From the NCBI GenBank assembly GCA_023150805.1, contig JAKLKF010000037.1, positions 1-57,222 of the forward strand: 57,222 bases of DNA. Direction: 5' to 3'. This stretch comes from Myxococcota bacterium (GTDB taxonomy: Bacteria; Myxococcota_A; UBA796; UBA2385). The notes below the pieces were generated by a model that searched no databases, was not told the origin of the DNA, and worked only from the letters and a program-made list of their open reading frames with translations. Each line of letters opens with the position of its first letter. Position 1 is the first letter of the stretch. Positions 1 through 8,303 of the stretch are shown piece by piece. Position numbers and translations under genes: made by a program.

Positions 1-2
1 GG

Positions 3-281
3 CGACCCCGGCCGCGGCCGGTGGGGCTGCTGGCGCTGGGCGGCGTGGGCCTGGGCGGGCTGCTGCTGGCCGGCGCCTGGGAGCCCGCCGTGGCGCGCCC
101 CTTCGCCCTGCTCCTGCTGGCCCTGGCCGCCACCCACCTCGTCGCCACCGGGGCCGCCCTGGCCCTGGTCGAGCGGCCCCTCGCCGGCCGCCTGCTGGGC
201 CTGGGCAGCGCGCTGGCGGCGCTGGCCACCGGGGTGCTGGGGCTGCACCTGGGCGGCCTGTGGGGCTGGGTCGGGGGCTAG
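3..281 (+). CDS. C-terminal part of a membrane protein (5' end outside window)
   Basis: The reading frame is open to the left edge of the window, so this is probably the end of a longer gene. A GTG at 21 could also serve as a start, but it has no clear ribosome binding site. The visible 90 or so residues are almost entirely hydrophobic, with about three membrane helices rich in Leu, Ala and Gly, and end in a short Trp/Gly tail. There are no catalytic motifs and I do not recognise a family. The next gene starts about 60 bases downstream on the same strand. Confidence 0.5.
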   Translation, partial: RPRPRPVGLLALGGVGLGGLLLAGAWEPAVARPFALLLLALAATHLVATGAALALVERPLAGRLLGLGSALAALATGVLGLHLGGLWGWVGG

Positions 282-342
282 GCTCCCGGGCGCGGCGGCT
301 TGCCTCGCCGGGGGGCGGCCCCGCGAGGATAGGGCGGCCGGC

Positions 343-1308
343 GTGAGCCCTCCCTCGCCCTCCTCTGCAGCGGCCGCGCCCGCCGCGCCCGCCGCGGCCC
401 GGCCCTGGATCCGCTTCGCGCTGCTCGGCTTCCTGGGCTTCGGCAGCACCAACTTCCTGCTCGGCTGCATCGTCGAGTGGAGCGGGCGCGACCCGCAGGC
501 CTCGATCAGCGCTCCGCTGCTGCTGTGGCTGGCGATGGGGCTCGTCGGGCTGTGCTCGCTGGTGTTGTTCCGCTGGACGGGCCGGGGCCTGCGCGGCCTG
601 CCCTCGCGCGGCGTGGTCGGCATGGCGGCCGCCGCGGGCCTGACCCTGGCGGCGGGCATGATGACGCTCAAGCTCGGCCTGGCTGCCGAGCCCGGGGCGC
701 GGGGCCCCCTGGTGGCGGTCGCCTCGTCCAGCGCCCTGCTGGTGGCCCTGGCCTCGCGGGTGCTGCTGGGCGAGCGGCTGAGCGGCCGGCACGCCCTCGG
801 CCTGCTGGTGATCGTCGGCGGCGTCGTGATGATCGGCCTGTCCGGCGGCGGCCAGGCCTCGCACACGGGCCTGGCCTTCGGGCTGTTGACGCTCTTGTGC
901 TTCGGCGTGACCAACACCCTGCTCAAGGTCGCCGGCCACCGCGGCGCCGACTCGGTCTCGGCGACGGTGGTGCTGTGGACCTCGGCGGGCGCGGCCGGGC
1001 TGGTGGGCCTGGGCACGACCTTCGCCATCGGGCGCGGCCTGGCGGGCCTGGACTCGCCCCTGCTCGTCGGGACCTCGCTGCTGGCCGGGCTCACGCTGGC
1101 GGTCGGCATGCTCGGCACCAAGCTGGCGGTGACCCGCGGGCCGGGCGGGCCGGCGGCGGCCATCGCCGGGGCCAACGCGGTGCTGGTCGCCCTGCTGGAG
1201 CGGCTGGTCTTCGGCCACACGCCGCCCTCCTGGAAGCTGGTGGGCATGACCGTGGCCGTCGGAGGCATCGTCCTGCTGGCCCTGGCCAGCCGGCACGGGC
1301 GGCGCTGA
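343..1308 (+). CDS. EamA/DMT-family transporter
   Basis: A 321-residue integral membrane protein with about ten hydrophobic helices arranged as two similar halves, the usual form of the drug/metabolite transporter (EamA) family in the inner membrane. The second half carries the typical late segments with small residues and a Glu near the end (LLERLVFGHTPP), followed by two closing helices and a basic tail. Residues 1-24 are a Ser/Pro/Ala-rich cytoplasmic leader. Start is GTG at 343. The substrate cannot be told from sequence. The next gene, a radical SAM enzyme, starts two bases after the stop, so the two are probably co-transcribed; export of a radical SAM product is possible but unproven. 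Confidence 0.8.
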   Translation: MSPPSPSSAAAAPAAPAAARPWIRFALLGFLGFGSTNFLLGCIVEWSGRDPQASISAPLLLWLAMGLVGLCSLVLFRWTGRGLRGLPSRGVVGMAAAAGLTLAAGMMTLKLGLAAEPGARGPLVAVASSSALLVALASRVLLGERLSGRHALGLLVIVGGVVMIGLSGGGQASHTGLAFGLLTLLCFGVTNTLLKVAGHRGADSVSATVVLWTSAGAAGLVGLGTTFAIGRGLAGLDSPLLVGTSLLAGLTLAVGMLGTKLAVTRGPGGPAAAIAGANAVLVALLERLVFGHTPPSWKLVGMTVAVGGIVLLALASRHGRR

Positions 1309-1309
1309 G

Positions 1310-2761
1310 GTGGGTGAGGGGAGCGCGGCGGCCCCGGAGCTGGCCCACGTCGCCGCGGGCATCCGCGCCGTGCACCGCGGCCACGCGCCCAACTGCAGCA
1401 GCAGCGGCAGCGTGGTCGGCGTCGCCCTGGTCTCGGCCGTCGCCGCCACCGCCGTGGTCAACGCCTGGGCGCTGCGCTTCCTGCGCTGGGCCGAGGGGCA
1501 GGGCCCGCCCGGCGCGCCGCCCCGCCTGCGGCGCGAGGCCGACGGCAGCGCGCTGCTGGCCCTGCCGGGCGGGACGGAGGACCCGCCGGGGGAGGAGGCC
1601 GCGGCCGGGCGGGTCCAGGCCGGCGCCATCCTGCACCTGGAGCCCTGGCTGGCGGCCGTGGCCCTGGCCGCCGGCGCCGTCGAGGTCGGCCCCGGCGCCG
1701 CGGAGGCCGGCGCCCTCGTCGCCGCGCCCTCGCCCACCGCCCTGGTCGCGCCGACCGAGGTCCACCTGGCCGTCACCGACCGCTGCCCCGCGCGCTGCGC
1801 CGGCTGCTACCTGGAGGCCGGGCCCGAGCGGCCGGTGCGCGAGCCCGGCGCCGACGACCTGCGCGCCCGCCTGGACGAGCTGGCGGCGATGGGCGTGCTC
1901 GAGGTGGCCTTCGGCGGCGGCGAGGGCCTGCTGCGGGCCGACCTGCTCGACCTGCTGGCCCACGCCCGCGGCCTGGGCCTGGTCCCCAACCTGACCACCT
2001 CCGGCTTCGGCCTCTCGCCCGCGCTGGCCCGCCGCCTGGCGCCGCTGGTGGGCCAGGTCAACGTCAGCCTGGACGGGCTCGGCCCGGTCTACCGGCAGGT
2101 CCGCGGCTGGGACGGCGCAGCGCGCGGGCTGCAGGCGCTGTGCACGCTGGCCGAGGCGGGCTGTCGCGTGGGCGTGAACACGGTGATCACGCGGCCATTG
2201 CTGGAGGGCGACGCCCTGGAGGCGCTCGGCCGCGCCATCGAGGTGGCAGGCGCCGACGAGTGGCAGTGGCTGCGCTTCAAGCCCGTCGGTCGCGGCGAGC
2301 AGGCCTGGTCAGTCCTGGCGCCGACCGCGGGCCAGGCCCGGGAGCTGTGGCCGCGCGCCCTGCGCCTGGAGGCGGCCGGTCGCCTCGGCCTGCGCTTCGA
2401 CTGCGCCCTGGTGCCCTTCCTGGTCGCCCACCAGCCGCCCGCCGACCTGGTCGCGCGCCTGGGCCTGCGCGGCTGCCCCGGCGGCCACTCGCTCTGGGCC
2501 CGCGACGCCGCCGGGGCGTGGGCTCCCTGCTCCTTCGCGCCGGGCGCCCCCGCCGGTGCCCTCGCCGCCGCCTGGCGCGAGCACGCGCCCCTGCGCGCCT
2601 GGCGGGACCGCGCCGCCGCGCCGCCGGAGCCCTGCGCCTCCTGCGCCTGGGCCGCCACCTGCCGCGGGGGCTGCCGGGCCGTCAGCGCCTTCCTGGTGGG
2701 CGATCCGCTGGCGCCCGACCCGGAGTGCCCGCGGGTCCGGGCCGCGGCATCGGTCACCTGA
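1310..2761 (+). CDS. Radical SAM/SPASM-type enzyme with precursor-like N-terminus
   Basis: A 483-residue radical SAM protein. The [4Fe-4S] motif CPARCAGC places Cys at residues 159, 163 and 166 after a beta strand, and GGGEG fits the SAM-binding GGE motif. The C-terminal 110 residues are Cys-rich and end with a CxxCxxxxxCRGGCR pattern and a last CP, which resembles a SPASM domain holding auxiliary clusters. Such enzymes often modify peptides or proteins (PqqE and AnSME relatives). The first 60 residues are unlike the usual leader: HAPNCSSSGS is followed by a hydrophobic Ala/Val stretch, as in a small peptide substrate. Start GTG lies two bases after the EamA gene. Substrate unknown. Confidence 0.8.
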   Translation: MGEGSAAAPELAHVAAGIRAVHRGHAPNCSSSGSVVGVALVSAVAATAVVNAWALRFLRWAEGQGPPGAPPRLRREADGSALLALPGGTEDPPGEEAAAGRVQAGAILHLEPWLAAVALAAGAVEVGPGAAEAGALVAAPSPTALVAPTEVHLAVTDRCPARCAGCYLEAGPERPVREPGADDLRARLDELAAMGVLEVAFGGGEGLLRADLLDLLAHARGLGLVPNLTTSGFGLSPALARRLAPLVGQVNVSLDGLGPVYRQVRGWDGAARGLQALCTLAEAGCRVGVNTVITRPLLEGDALEALGRAIEVAGADEWQWLRFKPVGRGEQAWSVLAPTAGQARELWPRALRLEAAGRLGLRFDCALVPFLVAHQPPADLVARLGLRGCPGGHSLWARDAAGAWAPCSFAPGAPAGALAAAWREHAPLRAWRDRAAAPPEPCASCAWAATCRGGCRAVSAFLVGDPLAPDPECPRVRAAASVT

Positions 2762-2792
2762 CCGAGGCGGACCGCCCGGGCGCCCGTCGACC

Positions 2793-3281
2793 ATGCGCCG
2801 CCGCCCATGGAGGTCCGCCGTGCCCACCCTCGCCCTGATCCTGCTGTCCGGCTGTGGCCTGCTCGGCGCCGACCTCGCGGGCGACTGGGAGGGGGAGGTC
2901 GAGTGCCGCCAGCCCGAGGTGCAGGTCGAGGCCGAGCTGGAGCTGGACGCCGAGGGGGGCGGGCTGTTCGCGGGGACCCTCGACATGGTGCAGCGCCGCG
3001 CCGCCCCCGACCAGGGCGCCAGCGCCGAGCTGGTGCTCACGGTCACCTGCGCCGCCGAGCTGGAGACGGCGGGCGGCGGCGAGCAGGACCTGGACTACGA
3101 CATCGAGATCGAGGGCGTGGACTGCGAGCTGTTCCAGGGTGGCAGCCTGGTGGCCTGGGGCTGCGAGGAGCTGGGCGTCGGCGTCGACGAGGGCGAGGAC
3201 GACTTCGGCACCCTGACCTGGGACGGCGAGGACAGCATCGAGGTCGACGACGGGCGCTGCCAGGGCGAGCTGGAGCGGTGA
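2793..3281 (+). CDS. Predicted lipoprotein, unknown function
   Basis: A 162-residue protein with an Arg-rich n-region, a hydrophobic segment and the lipobox LLSGC, so it should be processed by signal peptidase II and anchored in a membrane. The mature part starts DLAGDWEGEVEC and alternates acidic strands with Cys residues, like small beta-barrel or lipocalin-like lipoproteins in Myxococcota, but I recognise no family. It is strongly acidic, with clusters such as DEGEDD. The ATG at 2793 was chosen because it gives a clean signal sequence; the frame extends further upstream only over the radical SAM gene. Confidence 0.7.
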   Translation: MRRRPWRSAVPTLALILLSGCGLLGADLAGDWEGEVECRQPEVQVEAELELDAEGGGLFAGTLDMVQRRAAPDQGASAELVLTVTCAAELETAGGGEQDLDYDIEIEGVDCELFQGGSLVAWGCEELGVGVDEGEDDFGTLTWDGEDSIEVDDGRCQGELER

Positions 3282-3322
3282 GCCTCCGGTCGTGACGGGC
3301 GGCGCGAGATAGCCCGCGCGAC

Positions 3323-3634
3323 ATGGCCGCTCCCGCCGACCGCCCCCGCCTGGCCGCCGCCGCGCTGGCCTGCGCGCTGGCCTGCTGCCTGTCCTATGCC
3401 GGCCAGCGCCTGTGGGACGCGCGCACCGAGCCGCCGCCGGGCACCGTGCTGCTGCAGGCGACCATCCCCTACTACTGGCGGGTGGGCGCCACCCTGCTGC
3501 ACGGGGGCGGCGCCGCCCTGCTGGTCGGCCTGGCGCTGGACGACGCCGCCGCGCGGCGCTGGCTGGGCCGCGCGCCCTGGCTGGTCCCGCTGGTCGTCCT
3601 GCCGGCCGCCCTGGCCATGGCCCTGGTCCCGTGA
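3323..3634 (+). CDS. Small membrane protein
   Basis: A 103-residue protein with three hydrophobic helices: residues 9-27, about 52-70 and 84-102. The first looks like a signal-anchor, and a short polar loop (WDARTEPPPG) follows it. No catalytic motif. Its stop overlaps the GTG start of the next gene by four bases (GTGA), so the two small membrane proteins are almost certainly made together and may form a complex. Start ATG at 3323. Function unknown. Confidence 0.6.
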   Translation: MAAPADRPRLAAAALACALACCLSYAGQRLWDARTEPPPGTVLLQATIPYYWRVGATLLHGGGAALLVGLALDDAAARRWLGRAPWLVPLVVLPAALAMALVP

Positions 3635-4077
3635 CCGGCGCCGCCTACGCCCTGCTGGAGCGGCTGCACGGCCACCTGGCCCTGCTCGGCCTGGCCGTGC
3701 TGATCCACCCGCTGCTGACCCTGCGGGCTCGGGCCGGGCTGTCCCGGCGCACCCTGCTGACCGCCGACCTGGGCGCCCTGCTCCTGCTGCTGCCCTTCGT
3801 CGGCGGCTGGCTGCTGTACCCGAGCTACCGGGAGCGGGTGAAGCCCGACCTGCTGCGCCACGACCTGCCGCTGGCGCTGCGCTTCGAGACCAAGGAGCAC
3901 CTGGCGGTCATGACCGTCGCGCTGGCGCTGGGCGCGGCCGTCGCGCTGCATGCGGCGGGCCGCTCGCCCGAGGGGCGGACGGCGGCCCGGTGGATGCTCC
4001 TGCTGGCGGCGGGCTGCGGCCTGTCGACGGCAGCCCTGGGCCTGTGGGTGTCGGCGGGCGCCACCCCGGCCTGGTGA
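3631..4077 (+). CDS. Small four-helix membrane protein, possible cytochrome-like
   Basis: A 148-residue membrane protein with about four helices. His residues sit within or next to helices (GHLALLG, LIHPLLT, RHDLPLALR, KEHLAVMT, ALHAAG). That spacing is seen in haem-binding helix bundles but is not proof. The GTG start overlaps the previous stop as GTGA. The frame could run further upstream, but only by overlapping the previous gene. The protein ends 35 bases before the convergent phosphatase gene. I do not recognise the family. Confidence 0.55.
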   Translation: MTGAAYALLERLHGHLALLGLAVLIHPLLTLRARAGLSRRTLLTADLGALLLLLPFVGGWLLYPSYRERVKPDLLRHDLPLALRFETKEHLAVMTVALALGAAVALHAAGRSPEGRTAARWMLLLAAGCGLSTAALGLWVSAGATPAW

Positions 4078-4111
4078 GCGGTTGGCGCCGGGTGAGCGGC
4101 AGCGGGCGCTG

Positions 4112-5404
4112 TCAGCGCGGGACGCTGAACTGGTCGATGACGTTGCCGTCCAGGTCGCGCACCACGAAGTCCGCCTGCTTCGGGCCGAAGTCGCCGATGA
4201 TGTAGTGCTCGATCGGGTTGGCGACCGCGTTCCACCAGGCGTCGTCGGTGCTCTCGTACAGGGGCGCGCCCGCGCCGCCGCTGACGATGTAGACGGTGCC
4301 GTCGCCCTCCGGCACCTCCTCTCCGGCCTTCACCGGCACGCTGCGCTCGTAGATGTGGTTGTGCCCCGCCACCACGAGCTGCACGCCGCCCTCCTCCCAG
4401 GCCGGCGACCACGCCTCGCGCACCTCCAGGTTGCTGTCGTGGGCGGTGCAGGAGGAGTAGGCCGGCTGGTGGTGGGTCGCGACCCGCCAGGGCCGGCCGG
4501 TCGCGGCCAGCTCCTGCTCGATGAAGGCCTTCTGCACGCTGGCCAGGTCCTCCTGGCTGCGGACGGTGTCGTTCAGGCTGAGCAGCAGCAGGTCGCCCCA
4601 CTCGACGGCGTACCACTCCTCGGTCCCCGGGAAGCCGAACTGGGCGAAGTAGTGCTGGGCCAGGAACTCGTGGTTGCCGTGGCTGGCGAAGAAGGGCGTG
4701 GTCGCCAGCAGGTCGCCGCTGGCCGCGAACCACTCGTCCCACTCCGACTGGTTGGCGCCCAGCTCCACCATGTCGCCGCTGAAGACCACCAGGTCCGGCG
4801 CGTGGGTCTGCATCGCCGACACGACGCGGGTCCAGGTCGCGTAGTCCCCCCGCGAGTCGCCGGCGAAGGCGACGCGGAAGGTGTCGAAGCTGCCCGGGGC
4901 GCCGGGGGTGGAGAAGCTGTAGGTCGGCGACCAGTGGCCCTCGCCGCCGACCCGGTAGCTGTAGGTGGTCGCCGGGCTGAGGCTGCCGCACAGCCGCACC
5001 TCGTGGATGCGGTAGGCGCCCTCGCCGACCTCGCCGCCGCCGAAGAGGAAGGTGTAGCCCTCGACCGTGGTGGCGCCCTGGGGGAAGCCCTCGGCGGGGC
5101 CGATCTCCACGACGCTGGAGAGCGTGTCCACGTCGGTGCGCCACAGCATCGAGACGCTGGTCGACGGATCGCGCGAGGGGAAGCCCAGGCGCACGGCGGT
5201 GGGGTCGGGCTGGTCGGAGCCGAAGACCGGGCTGTGGGGGTCGGCCGGGATGACGTCGTCGGGCTCGCCGGTCGTGCCGTAGGGCACCATCACGGCCGGA
5301 TCGCAGTCCCCGGTGGCCCGCAGGCCGGAGTCCCCGGTGGCGCCGGGGGTCTCGGGGAAGAAGTCGCAGCCGCCGAGGGCGAGGGCCAGGATCAGTCCGG
5401 TCAC
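4112..5404 (-). CDS. Purple-acid-phosphatase-like metallophosphoesterase lipoprotein
   Basis: A 430-residue lipoprotein: short signal with lipobox ALGGC, then a fibronectin-like N-terminal domain of the purple acid phosphatase type (residues ~60-155), then a calcineurin-like metallophosphoesterase domain. Metal-binding motifs appear in order: GDSRGD, SGDMVE, GNHEF, THHQP and GHNHIYERS. The likely role is removal of phosphate from extracytoplasmic phosphoesters. I chose the GTG at 5404 because it places the lipobox correctly; an in-frame upstream ATG would add 29 residues overlapping the porin gene. It lies 43 bases downstream of the porin gene on the same strand, so the phosphatase may release phosphate that the porin takes up. 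Confidence 0.85.
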   Translation of the reverse strand: MTGLILALALGGCDFFPETPGATGDSGLRATGDCDPAVMVPYGTTGEPDDVIPADPHSPVFGSDQPDPTAVRLGFPSRDPSTSVSMLWRTDVDTLSSVVEIGPAEGFPQGATTVEGYTFLFGGGEVGEGAYRIHEVRLCGSLSPATTYSYRVGGEGHWSPTYSFSTPGAPGSFDTFRVAFAGDSRGDYATWTRVVSAMQTHAPDLVVFSGDMVELGANQSEWDEWFAASGDLLATTPFFASHGNHEFLAQHYFAQFGFPGTEEWYAVEWGDLLLLSLNDTVRSQEDLASVQKAFIEQELAATGRPWRVATHHQPAYSSCTAHDSNLEVREAWSPAWEEGGVQLVVAGHNHIYERSVPVKAGEEVPEGDGTVYIVSGGAGAPLYESTDDAWWNAVANPIEHYIIGDFGPKQADFVVRDLDGNVIDQFSVPR

Positions 5405-5447
5405 GGGGTCCCCGGGAGGGCGAGGGCGGGAAATTCCGACCCGCGGG

Positions 5448-6644
5448 TCAGAATGAGAGCTGGGTGGCGAGGAGCAGCTCGTCGTTGTCATAGCCCAGGT
5501 CTTCCAGCTCCTGCCGCATCGACCACTGCACCTGGGCGCGGACCGCGTGCAGGTCGGGCTTGTCCGCCTTGCCGAACCACGGCGCGCCGGCGAAGACCGC
5601 CAGGCCGGCCGTGATCTCGCGCGCCGCCTGGGCCTCGTCGGTCGGGCCGACCAGGGGCACGCTGCCGGCCACGTCCGGGTCCAGCGCGTCGTGCTGCTGC
5701 ACCCGCGCGATCACCGCCAGGTGGTCCTGGGCCCAGGGCACCATCGGCGGGAAGATCGCCGCCTGGGCGTACCAGCCGGTGAAGCCGTAGTCGGCGATCG
5801 CCGCGTCCTCCCAGTCCACCGCGCCCATCAGCCACTCGCCGGACAGGTTCACCCACCGGTAGTGGAAGAAGGCGTCCGCGCCCACGCCCCAGGTGCCCTC
5901 GGCGGTGCCCTCGGCGCCGAGCACGTTGCGGAAGCCCATGCCGCCCAGGGTGAAGGTCGCCTGCGGGTCGTAGGCGCCCATGGGCGCGTCCTTGCCCAGC
6001 AGCGACCAGCCCTGCGGCAGGATCTCGGACACGCGCGAGGGCGCGCCCAGCGGGCTGACCGACGCCCGCCCGGCCACCAGGAACTGGTCGTTGACGTTGG
6101 ACAGCCGGTTGGTGCCCTCGCCGTTGAAGACGCCGACGGCGTAGTCCAGGTGGTGGCGGCCGACGAAGCCCATGAGCTGGGCGCCCATGTCCCGCTGCGG
6201 GGCCAGGTCGGCCAGCGCCGAGAGGTCCTGGAAGAGCACCGCGCTGGTGCTGACGAGCTGGTTGCGCGTGGTCGGGGCCTTGAACTGGCCCAGCCGGAGC
6301 TGCAGCGGGTGGAAGAGGCGCAGGTCGACCCAGGCGTCCTGCAGCTTGGCCTCGGGCATCAGCTCGAAGGTCAGGCCCGAGGCCAGCGAGGGGCCCTTCC
6401 AGCCGTCCACACCGTCGGCGGAGCGCACGAACGAGGCGGAGGTCTCGAAGCGGGCCCGGCGGATGGCGAAGCCCAGGTCCCCCTCGTGACCGGCGGCGGT
6501 GTCCTCCTGCTCCCACTGGAAGCGCGGCTGCAGGTAGCCACCGACCTGGAAGCCCACCTCGTCGAAGGTCTCGGTGGAGCCGGAGTAGACCTTGGCCGCG
6601 CGTGCGTCGGGGGAGAGGGCCAGCGGGAGCAGCAGGGCGAGCAT
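5448..6644 (-). CDS. Phosphate-selective porin O/P-family outer membrane protein
   Basis: A 398-residue outer membrane protein. Residues 1-17 form a signal peptide ending ARA. The rest alternates short amphipathic strands with polar loops and ends in Phe (TQLSF), typical of beta-barrels. Motifs such as YLQPRFQWE near the start, IRRARFE, and LRLGQFKAP followed by RNQLVST match the OprO/OprP family, which forms trimeric anion channels for phosphate or polyphosphate. A GGAGG Shine-Dalgarno site lies just before the ATG at 6644. The gene is divergent from ppx and upstream of the phosphatase lipoprotein, which supports a phosphate role. A 12-base palindrome overlaps the stop codon. Confidence 0.85.
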   Translation of the reverse strand: MLALLLPLALSPDARAAKVYSGSTETFDEVGFQVGGYLQPRFQWEQEDTAAGHEGDLGFAIRRARFETSASFVRSADGVDGWKGPSLASGLTFELMPEAKLQDAWVDLRLFHPLQLRLGQFKAPTTRNQLVSTSAVLFQDLSALADLAPQRDMGAQLMGFVGRHHLDYAVGVFNGEGTNRLSNVNDQFLVAGRASVSPLGAPSRVSEILPQGWSLLGKDAPMGAYDPQATFTLGGMGFRNVLGAEGTAEGTWGVGADAFFHYRWVNLSGEWLMGAVDWEDAAIADYGFTGWYAQAAIFPPMVPWAQDHLAVIARVQQHDALDPDVAGSVPLVGPTDEAQAAREITAGLAVFAGAPWFGKADKPDLHAVRAQVQWSMRQELEDLGYDNDELLLATQLSF

Positions 6645-6673
6645 CGGGCCTCCAGGGTGCGACGGGCCGCCTC

Positions 6674-6704
6674 CTAACCGGAGGCTGGCGTCGCCACCGG
6701 TTAG
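6674..6704. promoter_or_regulatory. Inverted repeat in divergent porin/ppx promoter region
   Basis: Perfect 8-base arms CTAACCGG (6674-6681) and CCGGTTAG (6697-6704) separated by 15 bases, filling most of the 69-base gap between the divergent porin and ppx starts. It is placed to bind a dimeric regulator or to hold two back-to-back promoter elements. It does not look like an E. coli pho box. Role inferred from position only. Confidence 0.35.
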
Positions 6705-6713
6705 CGGCGCCCG

Positions 6714-8303
6714 ATGGACGCACCCCCCACCCCCGCGACCGACGACGCCGCGTCGGCCGGCCTGGACCTGGCCGCTGCCGTCGACCTCGGCAGCAACAGC
6801 TTCCACATGCTGGTCGCGCGGGTCGCTGGCGACCGCATCGTGGTCGTCGACCGGCTGAAGGAGCGGGTCCGGCTGGGCGCGGGCCTGGACGCCCAGGGGC
6901 GCCTGACGGCCGAGGCCCAGGACCGGGCGCTGGCCTGCCTGCTGCGCTTCGGCCAGCGGCTGCGGGACATGCCGCCGGGCAGCGTGCGCGCCCTGGGCAC
7001 CAACACCCTGCGCCAGGCCAAGAACCGCGGGGACTTCCTGCAGCGGGCGGCCGAGGTCCTGGGCCACCCCATCGAGGTCGTCAGCGGCCGCGAGGAGGCC
7101 CGCCTGGTCTACCTGGGCGTCGCCCACAGCGTCTCGGACCCGGTCTTCGGCAGCCGGCGCCTGGTGGTCGACATCGGCGGGGGCAGCACCGAGGTCATCA
7201 TCGGCGAGCACATGCGGCCGCTGGCGGCCGAGAGCATGTACATGGGCTGCGTCAGCTTCTCGCTGCGCCACTTCCCCGACGGCGTGCTGACCGAGAAGCG
7301 CTTCGACGAGGCCTTCATCGCCGCCCGGCTGGAGATGGAGCCCCACAAGAAGCTGTTCCGCTCGCTGTCCTGGGAGCGGGCGCTCGGCAGCTCGGGCACC
7401 ATCGTCGCCATCGCCGACCTGCTGCGCGCCCAGGGCCTGGGCAGCACCATCACCGACCGGGGCCTGCGTCGGCTGCGGCGCGCCATGGTGGCCGCCGGGC
7501 GGATCGACCAGCTCTCCCTGCCGGGGCTGGCGCCCGAGCGCGCCCAGGTCCTGCCCGGCGGCCTGGCCATCCTCCAGGGCGTGATGCGCAGCCTGCACCT
7601 GGAGCGGCTGGAGGCCGCCTCGGGCACCATCCGCGAGGGGGCCCTGGTCGACCTGCTGGGCCGCCGGCGCCACCAGGACGCCCGGGACGCCACGGTCGAC
7701 GACCTCGCGCGCCGCTGGGGCCTGGACCTGCTGCAGGCGGCCCGGGTGGAGCGCACCGCGCGCGCCCTGTGGGAGGCGGTGGCCGGGGCCTGGGGCCTGC
7801 AGGACCCGGCCCTGGGCATGGCCCTCTCCTGGGCGGCGCGCCTGCACGAGCTGGGCCTGGCCATCGCCCACCCCGGCTACCACAAGCACGGCGCCTACAT
7901 CGTCGCCAACGCCGACCTGCCGGGCTTCTCCCGCCAGGACCAGGAGCTGCTCAGCGCCCTGGTGCGCAGCCACCGCCGCAAGCTGCGCCCCGACGTCTTC
8001 CAGGCCCTGCCCCGCCCGCTCCAGGCCCGGGCCCTGCGGCTGGCCGTGCTCCTGCGGGTCGCCGTCCGCCTGCACCGCAGCCGCAGCGATCGGCCCCTGC
8101 CGCTCCTGCGGGCCGCCGTGGCGAAGAAGCGCCCGCGGCAGCTCCGCCTGCTGGTGCAGGAGGGCTGGCTGGCCGAGCACCCGCTGACCGCGGCCGACCT
8201 GGAGCGGGAGCGGGGCTACATGGCCGCCGTCGGGCTGGAGCTGTCGCTGGGCGACCTGCCCGCGGCCCGGTTCGAGGGCGCCCTCAGCGACCGAAGCGGT
8301 TGA
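6714..8303 (+). CDS. ppx: Exopolyphosphatase / GppA-family phosphatase
   Basis: A 529-residue Ppx/GppA protein. The N-terminal actin-like fold shows the phosphate-binding signatures in order: AAVDLGSNSFHML (~20-32), LGTNTLRQAKN, the catalytic-region SGREEARL and VVDIGGGSTEV. The C-terminal ~200 residues form an HD-like helical domain (AARLHELG, HPGYHKHGAYI, LVRSHRRKLRP) as in long E. coli Ppx. It hydrolyses the ends of polyphosphate, or pppGpp in GppA; the neighbouring ppk favours Ppx. ATG at 6714. The last 20 bases overlap the 3' end of ppk on the other strand, so the two enzymes with opposite action are transcribed toward each other. Confidence 0.92.
   Translation: MDAPPTPATDDAASAGLDLAAAVDLGSNSFHMLVARVAGDRIVVVDRLKERVRLGAGLDAQGRLTAEAQDRALACLLRFGQRLRDMPPGSVRALGTNTLRQAKNRGDFLQRAAEVLGHPIEVVSGREEARLVYLGVAHSVSDPVFGSRRLVVDIGGGSTEVIIGEHMRPLAAESMYMGCVSFSLRHFPDGVLTEKRFDEAFIAARLEMEPHKKLFRSLSWERALGSSGTIVAIADLLRAQGLGSTITDRGLRRLRRAMVAAGRIDQLSLPGLAPERAQVLPGGLAILQGVMRSLHLERLEAASGTIREGALVDLLGRRRHQDARDATVDDLARRWGLDLLQAARVERTARALWEAVAGAWGLQDPALGMALSWAARLHELGLAIAHPGYHKHGAYIVANADLPGFSRQDQELLSALVRSHRRKLRPDVFQALPRPLQARALRLAVLLRVAVRLHRSRSDRPLPLLRAAVAKKRPRQLRLLVQEGWLAEHPLTAADLERERGYMAAVGLELSLGDLPAARFEGALSDRSG

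Noticed and set aside
5438..5449. Palindrome GACCCGCGGGTC at the porin stop as a terminator
   Set aside because: A loop would leave only four stem pairs, and the following GGAATTTCC has no real T-run. It also lies inside what looks like one porin-phosphatase transcript.
6645..6713. Pho box controlling porin and ppx
   Set aside because: No tandem CTGTCAT-like 11-base repeats are present; only the CTAACCGG inverted repeat was found.
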